Assembly: GCF_000381025.1 (NCBI RefSeq)
Contig: NZ_KB905823.1
Span: forward strand, 62,001-126,000
Source: Streptomyces sulphureus DSM 40104
GTDB taxonomy: Bacteria > Actinomycetota > Actinomycetes > Streptomycetales > Streptomycetaceae
Reading direction: 5' to 3'
DNA: 64,000 nt
The first letter of the stretch is position 1; each line of letters opens with the position of its first letter. Made by a program: the position numbers and the translations under genes. Shown here piece after piece: positions 51,951-62,000 of this stretch. The notes beneath the pieces are model-generated. The model made no database searches. It saw only the letters and a program-made list of their open reading frames with translations, and had not been told where the DNA came from.

Positions 51951-53756
51951 TCACTGCCCGCGCCCCGCCGTCCGACAGCGCCGGCGGACGTCGTCCACAC
52001 GCTCCGTTCGGCCCTGCCGGTCCAGACACTCCAGCAGCGGGACTGCCACCCGCCGTGATGTATCCAGCGCCTGTCTCGCCTCACTCAGCGTGAACGGCCT
52101 CCCCAACCCGGCGAGAACCTCGGCCGCCCGCACGTCCGCCCCCGGCAGCAGCACGATCCCGTCCGCCACCTTCCACAACGCTTCCGCCGCACACGCCGCG
52201 GCCAACTCCCGTTTCCGCAGCCCAAGTTCGGCGAGACGCCCAGCCTCCGGCGCCCGGAACGGAGCAGCCGCGAGATCCCGACGCACCGCCTCGACCGCCT
52301 CCCGCACCCCGGCGGGCAACCTGGGCAGCTCCGCCTCCCCGTACAGCTTCCCCTCCCGCTGCCGCAGCGCGCGAGCGCCCCGCGTCCCCAACAACGCGTC
52401 CACCAGCGCCCGTTCGGGCAGACCGAGCGCCCGCCGGGCCGCTTCGGTGCTCAACCCCGGGTCCAACGGATGACGTGCGGCATGCGCAGCCACCGCGGCC
52501 TCCAACTGCTCGCCCAAACCGGCCCAGTGGGCAGGATCGGCGAACCACCCGTCGGCCACCTCGACACCCGCAGCAGGCACCCCCATGGCGAGAAGATCGT
52601 CCCCCCGGACCAGACCGCGCCTCCGCACCTCGTCCGCACCATCCGGAACACCGCTCATGCCCTCGAGCTCCACCGCCCGCGCAACGGCCGCACCCCGCCG
52701 CGCCAGCCGCGGCGGCCGCACGTCGAGGACGGTGACCCCGCCCGCAACCCGGTGCAGCCCCGGATCACGCAGCAGAGCCCGGTCACCGACGCGCAGCGGC
52801 AGCGACCGCTCCAGCGAGAGCCGCACCGTGTCCCGCCCCAGCGGCCGCACCCCCACCGGCACCGCAGCAGCCCCGACGTGCAGCACAAGCCGACGCGGCA
52901 GCGCACCGGCCTCGTCTCCCCGCACCCGCACATCCACCAGCTCGGCGCCTGCCCACCGCCCCGGCGTCACCAAAGCACCCCCGCGCCGAAGGCGCCCCGC
53001 ACCCGCACCGTGCACATCGACGGCCACCCTCGCCACCGCTTCCACCCCCGCGCGCTCCTCGCCGAGACACTGCAACCCCCGCACCCGCACCGTCGCCCCC
53101 GCAGCAGAGCCGTCCGCGACGACAAGCCGCTCCCCGACACGGAGCCTCCCCCCGCCGAGCGTCCCGGTGACCACCGTTCCGCGACCGCGCACGGTGAACA
53201 CCCGATCCGCCCACAGCCGCACGTCCGCCTCCCGATCCGCGTCCGGCAGCCCCGCCGCGAGCCGCACGAGCGCCGCCCGCAACGCCCCCATCCCCTCCCC
53301 GGAGACCGCGCTCACCGGCACCGCTTCGACCCGTCCCAGAGAGCTCTCGGCGACCCGCCCCCGCGCCTCCCGCAGCACCGGCCCCGGATCGGCGAGATCG
53401 CTGCGCGTGACCACCAGCAGCCCGTCCCGCACCCCCAACGCGTCGACGATCGCCAGGTGCTCCTCCGACTGCGGCTGCCACCCCTGGTCCGCCGCGACCA
53501 CCAGCAGCACGGCCGGCACAGGCCCCACACCGGCGAGCATGTTCCCGACCAACTTCTCGTGCCCCGGCACATCCACGAACGCCAGCGACCCCCCACCCGG
53601 CCCGAGCGGCCCCCAGACGAACCCCAGGTCCAGAGTGAGCCCCCGCCGCCGCTCCTCCTCCCACCGATCCGGCTCCATACCGGTGAGCGCCCTGAGCAAC
53701 GTGGACTTCCCATGATCGACGTGCCCGGCCGTCGCCACCACGTGCACCGCCCTCAC
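51951..53756 (-). CDS. selB: selenocysteine-specific elongation factor
   Basis: This 601-residue GTPase delivers Sec-tRNA to UGA codons by binding the SECIS hairpin. It starts at GTG 53756, overlapping the selA stop (GTGA). G1 is TAGHVDHGKSTLLRALTG, G3 FVDVPGHEKLVGNML, G4 VVTRSDLADP. EF-Tu-like domains 2 and 3 follow (FTVRGRGTVVTGTLGGG). The C-terminal part consists of winged-helix repeats (LGLRKRELAAACAAEALW, FTLSEARQALDTSRRVAVPLLE), the SECIS-binding region. Length is normal. Confidence 0.97.
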   Translation of the reverse strand: MRAVHVVATAGHVDHGKSTLLRALTGMEPDRWEEERRRGLTLDLGFVWGPLGPGGGSLAFVDVPGHEKLVGNMLAGVGPVPAVLLVVAADQGWQPQSEEHLAIVDALGVRDGLLVVTRSDLADPGPVLREARGRVAESSLGRVEAVPVSAVSGEGMGALRAALVRLAAGLPDADREADVRLWADRVFTVRGRGTVVTGTLGGGRLRVGERLVVADGSAAGATVRVRGLQCLGEERAGVEAVARVAVDVHGAGAGRLRRGGALVTPGRWAGAELVDVRVRGDEAGALPRRLVLHVGAAAVPVGVRPLGRDTVRLSLERSLPLRVGDRALLRDPGLHRVAGGVTVLDVRPPRLARRGAAVARAVELEGMSGVPDGADEVRRRGLVRGDDLLAMGVPAAGVEVADGWFADPAHWAGLGEQLEAAVAAHAARHPLDPGLSTEAARRALGLPERALVDALLGTRGARALRQREGKLYGEAELPRLPAGVREAVEAVRRDLAAAPFRAPEAGRLAELGLRKRELAAACAAEALWKVADGIVLLPGADVRAAEVLAGLGRPFTLSEARQALDTSRRVAVPLLECLDRQGRTERVDDVRRRCRTAGRGQ

Positions 53757-55117
53757 CTCCCCGAAACAGCGCGAACGGCACCCACGAGCACCTCGTCCAA
53801 CTCCTCACCCACAGCCCGCACATCCAGCAGGCACCGCCCCTCCTCAACACGCCCCACCACCGGCGGCGCCCCCGTACGCAACAGCTCCGCAAACGACTCG
53901 GGCAGCGAGACCGCGGCGCTCGCCAACCCCACCCCCGGCGCACCACCGCCCCCCACGGCCGACTCGACGGACACCGCCCGCGCATCCACACCGGCATCGC
54001 GCAGCAACCCCGCCAACCGCTCGGCACGCACCCGCAGCGCCCCCACCTGCGCGTGCAACGCCGCATGTGTCGGCGTCTCCGGCCCGCGCACCGTCGCTTC
54101 CAACGCCGCGAGCGTCAACTTGTCGACGCGCAACGCCCGCGACAGCGGATGCCGCGCCATCCGCCGCAGCAACTGCCCCTCGCCCAGGACCAGACCGCAC
54201 TGCGGACCACCGAGCAGCTTGTCCCCACTCGCCGTCACGACCGACGCCCCCGCGCGCAACCAGCTCCGCGCATCCGGCTCCTCGGGCAGCACCGGATCGG
54301 GCGCGAGGAGACCCGAGCCGATGTCGGCGACGACCGGCACACCCAACTGAGCCAACTCGGCGACCTGCACACTGCGCGTGAACCCGCAGATCCGGAAGTT
54401 CGACGGATGCACTTTCAGCACGAATCCCGTCCCGGGCCCCACCGCCTCGGCGTAGTCCGCCGGCGACGTCCGGTTGGTCGTCCCCACCTCCCGCAGCCTC
54501 GCCCCCGTCGAGACCAGCAGATCCGGCAACCGGAACCCGTCCCCGATCTCCACCATCTCGCCACGGCTGACGACGATCTCCCTGCCGCTCGCCAGCGCCG
54601 TCGCAGCCAACACCAGAGCACCGGCCCCGTTGTTGACCACGTGAGCCGCCTCCGCATCCGGCACCGCGCCGAGCAGCGCGTCGAGAACCGTCCGCCCTCG
54701 TCGCGACCGCCGACCGCTCTCCAGGTCCCACTCCACATCGGTGCAACCACACGCATCGGCCACGGCCTCACGAGCCGCAGTCGACAAGGGCGCACGCCCC
54801 AGATTGGTGTGGAGCACCACCCCGGTCGCGTTGATGACCGGCCGCAAGCCACCACACGTACGAGGCAGGGCCGCCACCACGAGGTCCGCTACCGCATCGA
54901 CCGGCACCGCACCTTGCCGCGCCCGCTCCTGTGCCGCCCTCACAAGAGGCTTGACCACGCCCGCACCCAGCCGCTCCACAGCCGCCGACAGCCGCGGATC
55001 GGCCAGCACCGCATCGGTACGGACCACGTGCCGCCGCACGTCGACCGCTTCGTCCACTGCACCGTCGGTCTGCACCGCCCGCCTCTCCGCCACGTCTGAA
55101 CCGGGAGTCGACTGCAC
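53753..55117 (-). CDS. selA: L-seryl-tRNA(Sec) selenium transferase
   Basis: This 454-residue PLP enzyme converts Ser-tRNA-Sec to Sec-tRNA-Sec using selenophosphate. The PLP lysine is Lys300 in TASGDKLLGGPQ. Other motifs are RPVINATGVVLHTNLGRAP, RTVLDALLGAVPDAEAAHVVNNGAGAL, SRGEMVEIGDGFRLPD and LKVHPSNFRICGF. The start at GTG 55117 lacks a clear ribosome site, and starts a few codons later are possible. It is the first gene of the selA-selB pair, followed by selD beyond selC. Confidence 0.97.
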   Translation of the reverse strand: MQSTPGSDVAERRAVQTDGAVDEAVDVRRHVVRTDAVLADPRLSAAVERLGAGVVKPLVRAAQERARQGAVPVDAVADLVVAALPRTCGGLRPVINATGVVLHTNLGRAPLSTAAREAVADACGCTDVEWDLESGRRSRRGRTVLDALLGAVPDAEAAHVVNNGAGALVLAATALASGREIVVSRGEMVEIGDGFRLPDLLVSTGARLREVGTTNRTSPADYAEAVGPGTGFVLKVHPSNFRICGFTRSVQVAELAQLGVPVVADIGSGLLAPDPVLPEEPDARSWLRAGASVVTASGDKLLGGPQCGLVLGEGQLLRRMARHPLSRALRVDKLTLAALEATVRGPETPTHAALHAQVGALRVRAERLAGLLRDAGVDARAVSVESAVGGGGAPGVGLASAAVSLPESFAELLRTGAPPVVGRVEEGRCLLDVRAVGEELDEVLVGAVRAVSGR

Positions 55118-55402
55118 AACGCGGATATCGCCGTGACGACACGGAACGGCGGCCGTCCGGTGGAAGCGGAAGCGGCTTACGACGCTTGAACGCCGTCACT
55201 GCCGAACCGAACGGCCGTATACGCGAGGCGCTCGGCCGGGAGATCCCAGCCGAGCGCCTGTCTGAACCGGTCGCGGCTTGGTCAACTCACCGCGGTGTTG
55301 TGGAAATCCCTTGCATTGCGCACCTGTACTGGCCCTGCGGAGAAGGGCGAGGTGGCGGAGTCGCGGGGAAGTGTTCCTGCAGGTCGAACTCTCCGGCCAC
55401 TC

Positions 55403-56452
55403 TTACGAGTTCGGACTCTTCCGTGCATGGATGGCCCGAAGCCACTCCCAGCCCGGAAGGTTGGCCTTGGTCTCATCATCCATGAAATCTTCTATGTCCA
55501 TGTTGCCGATCGCTAGGTTCGCCACCATGCCCCCGATCGGCTCGGGGTCGATTCGGAAGGCGTACCCGACGGGACCTTCCAGGGGTGTGACCAGGACGCG
55601 GTGGTCGGGATCGCGCATCGCGGTCCGGTCCGCGATCATCACGAGGTCCGCGGTCATCTCTCCCTCGTCATGGCTGTCGTGGATCAGTGCCATGAGCTGC
55701 TCGGGACTGGAGCCCTCGAAGATCGGGTCATCCACGGTGTCGACGTAGTCGGTGAAGTCTTCGATCGGGTCGTCATAGCCCACCCCCGGACGGTGCATGG
55801 TCTCGAGGAGCGACGTCCAGGCGGCGTCATCGGTGAAGTCGGTACGCACGAGCAGACCGAAGTTCTCCTGGGTGAGGAGGGGCAGAGCCCGGGCTGGGGG
55901 CTCGTAGTGCGGTGGAGGGTTCAGCGACTCCAGGCAGGCACCCACGGGATCGGGGAGGCCGTCGTCCGCTGCCTCTTCTTCCTCGACAGGGGCCTCCTCC
56001 TCGAAGCGTTCCAGCGTTGTGTCGAGGTACGGGCGGTGCAGTACCAGGTGGAGCAGGGCTGCTTGGCGGGGCGTGATCCGGAAGGCGTCTCCGTCGGTGC
56101 TGCGGAACGCCAGCAGCGGGCGTAGTTGAGGGTCGGCCGTGGTCTCGTCGTTGGTGAGCAGCACGAGGTCGGGTATCCACGTTTCGTGTGTGCGTAGGGT
56201 CTCGCGTGCCTCCTCGGGGGTGGCGCCTTGCCAAGCGGGGTCGTCCACCACGATCAGGCGTCGGGGGATGGGCTCTGGCGGCACCGCGTGGGTTTCGTCT
56301 CCCGGGTGCGGGGTGACCAGGCCGGGCAGGCCATCCAGGTGGGAGAGCACGTCGCGCCAGGTTTCGTCGTCGTGGTGGTGGGTGCGGATCAGCAGCATGC
56401 CGGGTACCCGCGGGCCGTCATCGATCGGGGGCAGGGGCAGAGCAGGACGCAT
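55403..56452 (-). CDS. DUF6924-like protein
   Basis: This 349-residue acidic protein starts at ATG 56452 (GAGG 8 nt upstream). Two similar halves each begin with an LLIRT/LLVRTDFTDDAAWTSLL motif (residues about 18-40 and the second near the middle), then LIVVDDPAWQG and GMVANLAIGNMDIEDFM. This repeated pattern is what I associate with DUF6924, often found alongside polymorphic-toxin or immunity genes. The middle linker is Glu-rich (EEEAPVEEEEAADDG). Function is unknown. It lies between selA and a HAD gene and does not look linked to either. Confidence 0.7.
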   Translation of the reverse strand: MRPALPLPPIDDGPRVPGMLLIRTHHHDDETWRDVLSHLDGLPGLVTPHPGDETHAVPPEPIPRRLIVVDDPAWQGATPEEARETLRTHETWIPDLVLLTNDETTADPQLRPLLAFRSTDGDAFRITPRQAALLHLVLHRPYLDTTLERFEEEAPVEEEEAADDGLPDPVGACLESLNPPPHYEPPARALPLLTQENFGLLVRTDFTDDAAWTSLLETMHRPGVGYDDPIEDFTDYVDTVDDPIFEGSSPEQLMALIHDSHDEGEMTADLVMIADRTAMRDPDHRVLVTPLEGPVGYAFRIDPEPIGGMVANLAIGNMDIEDFMDDETKANLPGWEWLRAIHARKSPNS

Positions 56453-56632
56453 CGGGGTACCTCGCAAGTCTCGCTGTGGTTTGCCAGTTGCTCAGTTCTA
56501 CCTGCTGCCTCTGACAAGGCCGGGTTCTCTTGCGGCGGCTTCCTGAGGACCACTCGGTCTTTGTCCAACTCGTCGATGCCGACCGGCTGTTGCCGCGGCG
56601 TGGGTTCGGTGGTGGGCGAGTGTTCGTTGCCC

Positions 56633-56680
56633 GCGGTGCGGTGCGGTGCGGTGCGGTGCGGGGCGGGGCGGGGCGGAGCC
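56633..56680. repeat. short GC-rich tandem repeat
   Basis: About six consecutive GGTGC/GGGGC pentamers (56633-56680) form a simple-sequence tract in the gap 56453-56842 between two minus-strand genes. No coding frame is supported there. Confidence 0.75.
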
Positions 56681-56842
56681 GAGTTCAGGTGTCCCCAGAA
56701 GATCCCGGTGTGCACGCACGCAATGCCCTGGAAATCAGCCGGCCCAAGTGCCGAGTGCCGCCCACAACATTGGCAGCAGCCACCCGACCATCGCCCGCAA
56801 CTGGAGTGACGGTTCGTCACCTCTGCTGTGGCGGGCGTCGTG

Positions 56843-57529
56843 TCATGGCCGTACGGCGGGGAGGCGGACCGCGAGAGAGCCGTCCGGCAGTGTCTCGATG
56901 CGGATGCCTGTCAGGTCGGCGGCGTGCGCGTCGGGCAGGTGGGCGGCGGCGCGGGGACCGACACCGAGGACGCGCATGCCGGCGGCGCGGGCCGCGGCGA
57001 CGCCGGCGGCGGAATCCTCCAGCACGAGGCAGTGGGCGGGGTCGACGCCGAGTTCGGCGGCGCCCTTGAGGAAGCCCTCGGGATCGGGCTTGCCGGCCGA
57101 GACGCTCTCGGCGGTGACGCTGACCGCCGGACAGGGCAGTCCGGCCGCGGCCATCCGTACGGTGGACAGCGGGATGTCGGCGGAGGTGACCAGCGCATGC
57201 GGAACGTGCTGCGTCGCGAGCGCGTCGAGGAGTGCCCGCGCGCCGGGCACCTCGATGACGCCGTCGGTGTCGGAACGCTCCCACTGCGACATACGGGCGT
57301 GGTCGGCGGCGTGGTCGGCGGGGGCCCGTTCCGGCAGCAACGCGGCCATCGTCTCGTGGCTTTGCCGACCGTGCGCGATGCGCAGCACCGCGGCCGGGTC
57401 GATGCCCTGCTGATCGGCCCACCGGCGCCAGCAGCGCTCGACGACGGCGTCGGAGTCGACCAGGGTGCCGTCCATGTCGAGCAGCACGCCGTCGACGGGG
57501 AGCGTCAGGGGCGTCGCTTCGGTGGTCAT
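56843..57529 (-). CDS. HAD-superfamily phosphatase (subfamily IA, sugar-phosphatase-like)
   Basis: This 228-residue hydrolase starts MTTEATPLTLPVDGVLLDM, with the HAD motif I DMDGTLVDSD, motif II VTSADIP, motif III GKPDPEGFLKGA and motif IV LVLEDSAAGVAAARAAG. The cap is the helical β-phosphoglucomutase/sugar-phosphatase type. It likely dephosphorylates a small sugar phosphate. It is cytoplasmic and apparently monocistronic. Confidence 0.93.
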   Translation of the reverse strand: MTTEATPLTLPVDGVLLDMDGTLVDSDAVVERCWRRWADQQGIDPAAVLRIAHGRQSHETMAALLPERAPADHAADHARMSQWERSDTDGVIEVPGARALLDALATQHVPHALVTSADIPLSTVRMAAAGLPCPAVSVTAESVSAGKPDPEGFLKGAAELGVDPAHCLVLEDSAAGVAAARAAGMRVLGVGPRAAAHLPDAHAADLTGIRIETLPDGSLAVRLPAVRP

Positions 57530-57640
57530 CGGTGGGGCTCCTGACGGGACGGCCGACTTTGTTCCGCCACGATACTAAAGGAGCGCGCGGTCGGCGCCCC
57601 GCCGGAGCCGGCGGCACCGCTTACTGCCCGAGGCGCCACG

Positions 57641-58020
57641 TTGAGCAGGCCCCGGTGCTGCCGTGACAGCACGATGCAGTCTCGGCGGGCCGCCTGTAAC
57701 TCGGTGCGGTTCAGGTTCTGCAAAACGGAGGACCTAGCCAGGGACGCCGCGCCTGACGCGGCTTCAGGCAGGATCGACATCACCATGATCAACCGGGGTT
57801 CGACGACCTGCTCGGCGACGGGGTTCGCGGGCGTCGACATCAAGGACGTCGACCACACCTCCAGCCCCATTGAGCGAGGCCGCGCCCAGCCACGTGTCAC
57901 CAACCTCAAGCCCGGCGACGCTGCTGTCTTCAACCTCGCCCACGCCATCGACAAGAACGGCGACAGCCACACCCATCCGACCGACTGCGTGGCCGTCGTC
58001 TCTCGGCGGATACAGTCCAG
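57641..58020 (+). pseudogene. remnant of a DUF4232-type secreted protein
   Basis: The frame contains CKTEDLARDAAPDAASGRI, MINRGSTTCSATGFAGVDI and RVTNLKPGDAAVFNLA, the core of DUF4232 proteins (CTxxDL..., NxGxxxCxLxGYPGV, LxPG). The signal peptide or lipobox is missing, and after CVAVVSRRIQ the frame turns into Arg/Pro-rich text lacking the conserved end. The gene is therefore probably dead. Confidence 0.55.
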
Positions 58021-59015
58021 CTCGAGAGCGGAACCCGGACCCGGGAAGCCGCAACGCCGCCGTCATCAGGCCGTCGCGCACCCGCTGCCCGCTTGCCGGT
58101 CATCGATGTCTTCGACAGCCACCGAGAAATGCCGCGGAAACGACAGCGTCAGTGTCGTTCCTCTCGCCGTTGGCAGAGATCCGAGGGCTTCTGGGCGCTC
58201 TGCTTCCCCGCTCCGCGCTGGTGCAGACAGCGCCAAGCCACCGCACGACGCTGCCCACGGCCGACGAGGAACCGGTTCGGGACGCGAAGTCTCGCTGAAG
58301 CACTGGGCGGCCGCCGTGGTTCCGGCAACCCTGCAGCATCCACCACCCTGCGCCGGTCGATCGACGCCGTTCCGCAATTTCCAGCTTCCTCCAGGCACTC
58401 CCTTACCCGCGCCGCGGTCCGGTGCCGGAGCGGTCATGGCCACCACTCAACGTCGGTAGGCGACCCCGGCTCCGGTAGGTGGTTGGCGGAGGCTGTTCAG
58501 TCGGAGGGGAAATGTCTGCTTCCTGATTTAGCGGAATGGTGTATTCCTCATGTCGACGTGACTCTCTGTTGTAAATCCTTCGCTAGTGTGCAGATTTGAT
58601 CATTGATCTACTCCTCGGGGTCCGCTACTGTCCCCCACATGGGAGGCGGTGCCACTCCGTACTCCCTGGCGAGTGCTAGTGGGTTCTGGTTGGTTGGTAC
58701 GCTGCGGCGGTTAGGCTTCGCCGCCGACCGCTGGGGCGTATCTTTTCGGGGGTAGTTCTGTGTTCCAAATCTTCTTGCCACTTTGTTGGCCTTCTTCTGT
58801 CGTGCCCGCCAGGTCCCCGGGGTAGTCTCTGACTTTGCCCTCGCGGTGATTTCCACACCTGGCCGAGGTATTTTTCTGTAGCCCCCTGTGCGTGAAGTGT
58901 CGACGTCCAGCGGGCGTTCCTTCATTCGGAGAGCCCACGTGTTCTCCGGTTTCGTTTGCGCCGATTCTTCAGGGCTTTCCTGAGCGCATCTTATCTGCGA
59001 AAGGGCGATTGCGGC
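58021..59015. other. AT-richer non-coding stretch before the polyketide synthase gene
   Basis: About 1 kb with no supported gene. From about 58480 the composition becomes clearly less GC-rich than the rest of the window (runs such as CTGATTTAGC and TTGATCATTGATC), suggesting foreign or relaxed sequence. A minus-strand frame 58608-58925 (105 codons, LPLDVDTSRTGG-like, Lys/Asn-rich) has no family match or high third-position GC. The promoter of the PKS must lie here. Confidence 0.5.
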
Positions 59016-62000
59016 GTGTCTGGAGTTCGGTCTGCCCTGTTGAGGACAGAGATCGCGGTAATCGGTATGTCCTGTAGGTTTCCTGGAGGTGGCGAATCAC
59101 CAGAAGCCTTCTGGGACCTGCTGCGGAGAAAAGGTGATGCCGTCGGAAAGGTTCCTGACGGCCGCTGGGCAGAGTACGAGGGGCGTGGCCCGAGGACGGA
59201 CGCTCTTTTGAGCGAGACCAGCCGGCACGGCGGGTTCCTCACCGATGTTGCGGGATTCGACGCGGAGTTCTTCGGCATCAGTCCGAAGGAGGCGCGGGCG
59301 ATGGATCCGCAGCAGCGCCTGCTCCTGGAGGTGGCCTGGGAGGCGTTGGAGCGTACCGGAACGGCTCCCGGCAGCCTGGCCGGGACGTCCGCCGGTGTGT
59401 TCGTCGGGGCCTGGTCGGACGACTACGGGCGCCGTCTTCTGGAAGACCTCCCCTCGATCGAGGCATGGACCGGTGTGGGGAGCACCCTGGGCAGCGCCGC
59501 AGCCCGGCTGTCGTACCACCTGGGTCTGCACGGACCGTCCCTCACCGTGGACACCGCATGCTCCTCTTCGCTGGTCGCCGTGCACCAGGCATGCCAGAGC
59601 CTGCGCCTGGGGGAGTCCCGCCTGGCGCTCGCGGCCGGGGTGAACTTGCTGCTGTCGCCCGGACTTACCGTCAACTTCGACCGTGCGGGGGCGCTGTCCC
59701 CCAGCGGACGCTGCCGAGCCTTCGACATCGACGCCGACGGGTACGTGCGGGCGGAAGGCTGCGGCGTCGTCGTCCTCAAGACGCTCGCCGACGCCCTCGC
59801 CGACGGCGATCCGGTGCTCGGTGTACTGCGTGGAAGTGCCGTCACCCAGAACGGCCACGGCGTAGGGATCATGGCTCCCGACAGCGAGGCCCAGGCCCGC
59901 ACCGTCCGGCTGGCCTGCGAGGCCGCGGGAGTGGAGCCGACGACGCTCGACTACATCGAGGCGCACGGCACCGGCACTCCCGCCGGGGACCGTGCCGAAG
60001 CGGCCGGCCTCGCCTCCATCACCTCCGCGCGGCTCGCGGACGACCCGTGCCTCGTGGGGTCCGTGAAGACGAACATCGGGCACGCCGAGGCCGCTGCCGG
60101 GATGGCCGGCCTCATCAAGGTGCTGCTCGCACTGGGACACGGTGAGATTCCGCCGTCCCTGCACCACCGCAACCCGAGCCCCGCGCTGGCCGATGAGCGA
60201 CACCGCTTCCGTATCGTCACGGAAGCCGTCCCCTGGCCCCGTCGCGCGCGTTCCCGTCGCGCCGGAGTCTCCTCCTACGGCTTCGGCGGCACCAACGCGC
60301 ACCTGGTGGTCGAGGAGTCGCCTGCGGCTTCGGCTGCCGCTTCCGCCGTGCCCGGTGCGCCGGGTGCCGCGGACACGGTCGGCGAGGTGGCGGCAGGCGT
60401 GGGAGCTGACGGCCCGGACCGGCCCATGGTGTTCCCCTGGTCCGGCTCCTCAGAAGCCGCGCGCGAGCGTGCGGGCGGTCGGCTCGCTGACTGGCTCAGG
60501 GAAGCGGCGGGAGAGGCGAGTGCCGCATCCGTGGCGCACACGCTGGCTGAGGGGCGTTCACACGCTGCCTGTCGAGCAGCGGCCGTGGCATCGGATTCGA
60601 CGGAAGTGCTGTCCGCGCTGGACACGTGGTTGGCGGGCGAGGCGCACGCCGATCTGGTCGCCGGACGTGTGCTGCCCGGGGGCGATGCCGGTGCGGTCTG
60701 GGTGTTCTCCGGACATGGCTCGCAGTGGACCGGCATGGGACGCGAACTCCTGGCCACAGAGGCGGCGTTCGCCGGTGTCCTGGCCGAGTTGGAGCCGGTC
60801 TTCCTCGCAGAGGCCGGTTTCTCGCTCCACGAGTTCCTCACCGGCGCCGACGCGGAACATGCCGGCGCGGACCAGATACAGCCCGTGCTGTTCGCCGTTC
60901 AGACGGCCTTGGCCGAAGTCTGGCGGGCGCACGGTGCCGAGCCTGCCGCGGTGCTCGGACACTCCGTGGGGGAGATCGCCGCCGCTGTGGTGGCAGGCGC
61001 TCTCTCGCGCGTGGACGGCGCACGCCTGGTGTGCCGCCGCTCGCTGCTGCTGCGTCGAGTCATGGGCAAGGGAGCGATGGCGCTCGTGTCCCTCCCGGCG
61101 GGCGAGGTACGCGAGTTGCTCCGGCGGGAGGGCGGGGAAGGGCTCAGCGTGGCCATCAGCGCCTCGCCCGAGGCCACCGTCGTGGCGGGCGGCCCCGACG
61201 ACGTCGAACGGGCCGTCGAGCGCTGGGGCAAGGAGGACTTCCTGGTGCGGCGTGTGGCGTCGGACGTGGCGTTCCACAGCCCGCAGATGGACCCGCTCCT
61301 GGACGATCTCGCGACCGCCGCTGACGGCCTGGCGCCCCAAGTGCCGGACATCCCCCTGTACTCCACTTCGGGGCCCGAGCCACGCGCGTCCTACACGTTC
61401 GACGCCGCTTACTGGGTGCGCAACCTGCGCGGTGAGGTACGGCTGGAAGCGGCGGTGCGGGCGGCCGCTGAGGACGGACACCGAGCGTTCGTCGAGCTTT
61501 CCCCGCACCCCGTGGTGGTGCACTCCATCCGCGAGTCCCTTCACCACGCGAGCATCGAGGACGCGTGCGTCGTAGGAACGCTCCGGCGGGCGACACCGGA
61601 GCGCAGAGCTTTTCTGCGTGCCGCCGCGACCCTGCACTGCCACGGGGTCCCGGTCCGCTTCGACTCCGAGGCAGGCGGTTCGGCGCGTGAGCGGGCCGCC
61701 GTCCCCACGACAGCATGGGATCACCAGCGTCACTGGCACGATGCCGTGTCGTCGCCAGGGTTCACCGGCGGCCACGCCCCTGCCACCGGAACGCTCCTCG
61801 GCGCGCCCGTCCCCCTGGGCCGCGGGGCCATCGGACGGGTGTGGCACACGCTTCTCGACGGCGCGTCGGCGCCGGGGGAGCCCGACACGTCGGGCGACCG
61901 CCCCGCGCTCGCACCCGCCGTCATCCTGGCCACGCTCATAGCGGCGGTACAGGACAGCGCGGGGAAAGCCCAGGAAAGCGGTTCCGCCACGGTATGCGAC

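Noticed and set aside
56633..56680. Possible CRISPR or structured repeat in the GGTGC tract
   Set aside because: The unit is only 5 nt with no spacers. It is simple-sequence slippage.
58608..58925. Minus-strand frame of 105 codons before the PKS
   Set aside because: It lies in the AT-richer stretch, lacks third-position GC bias and any family resemblance, and has no clear ribosome site. Kept only as a remark.
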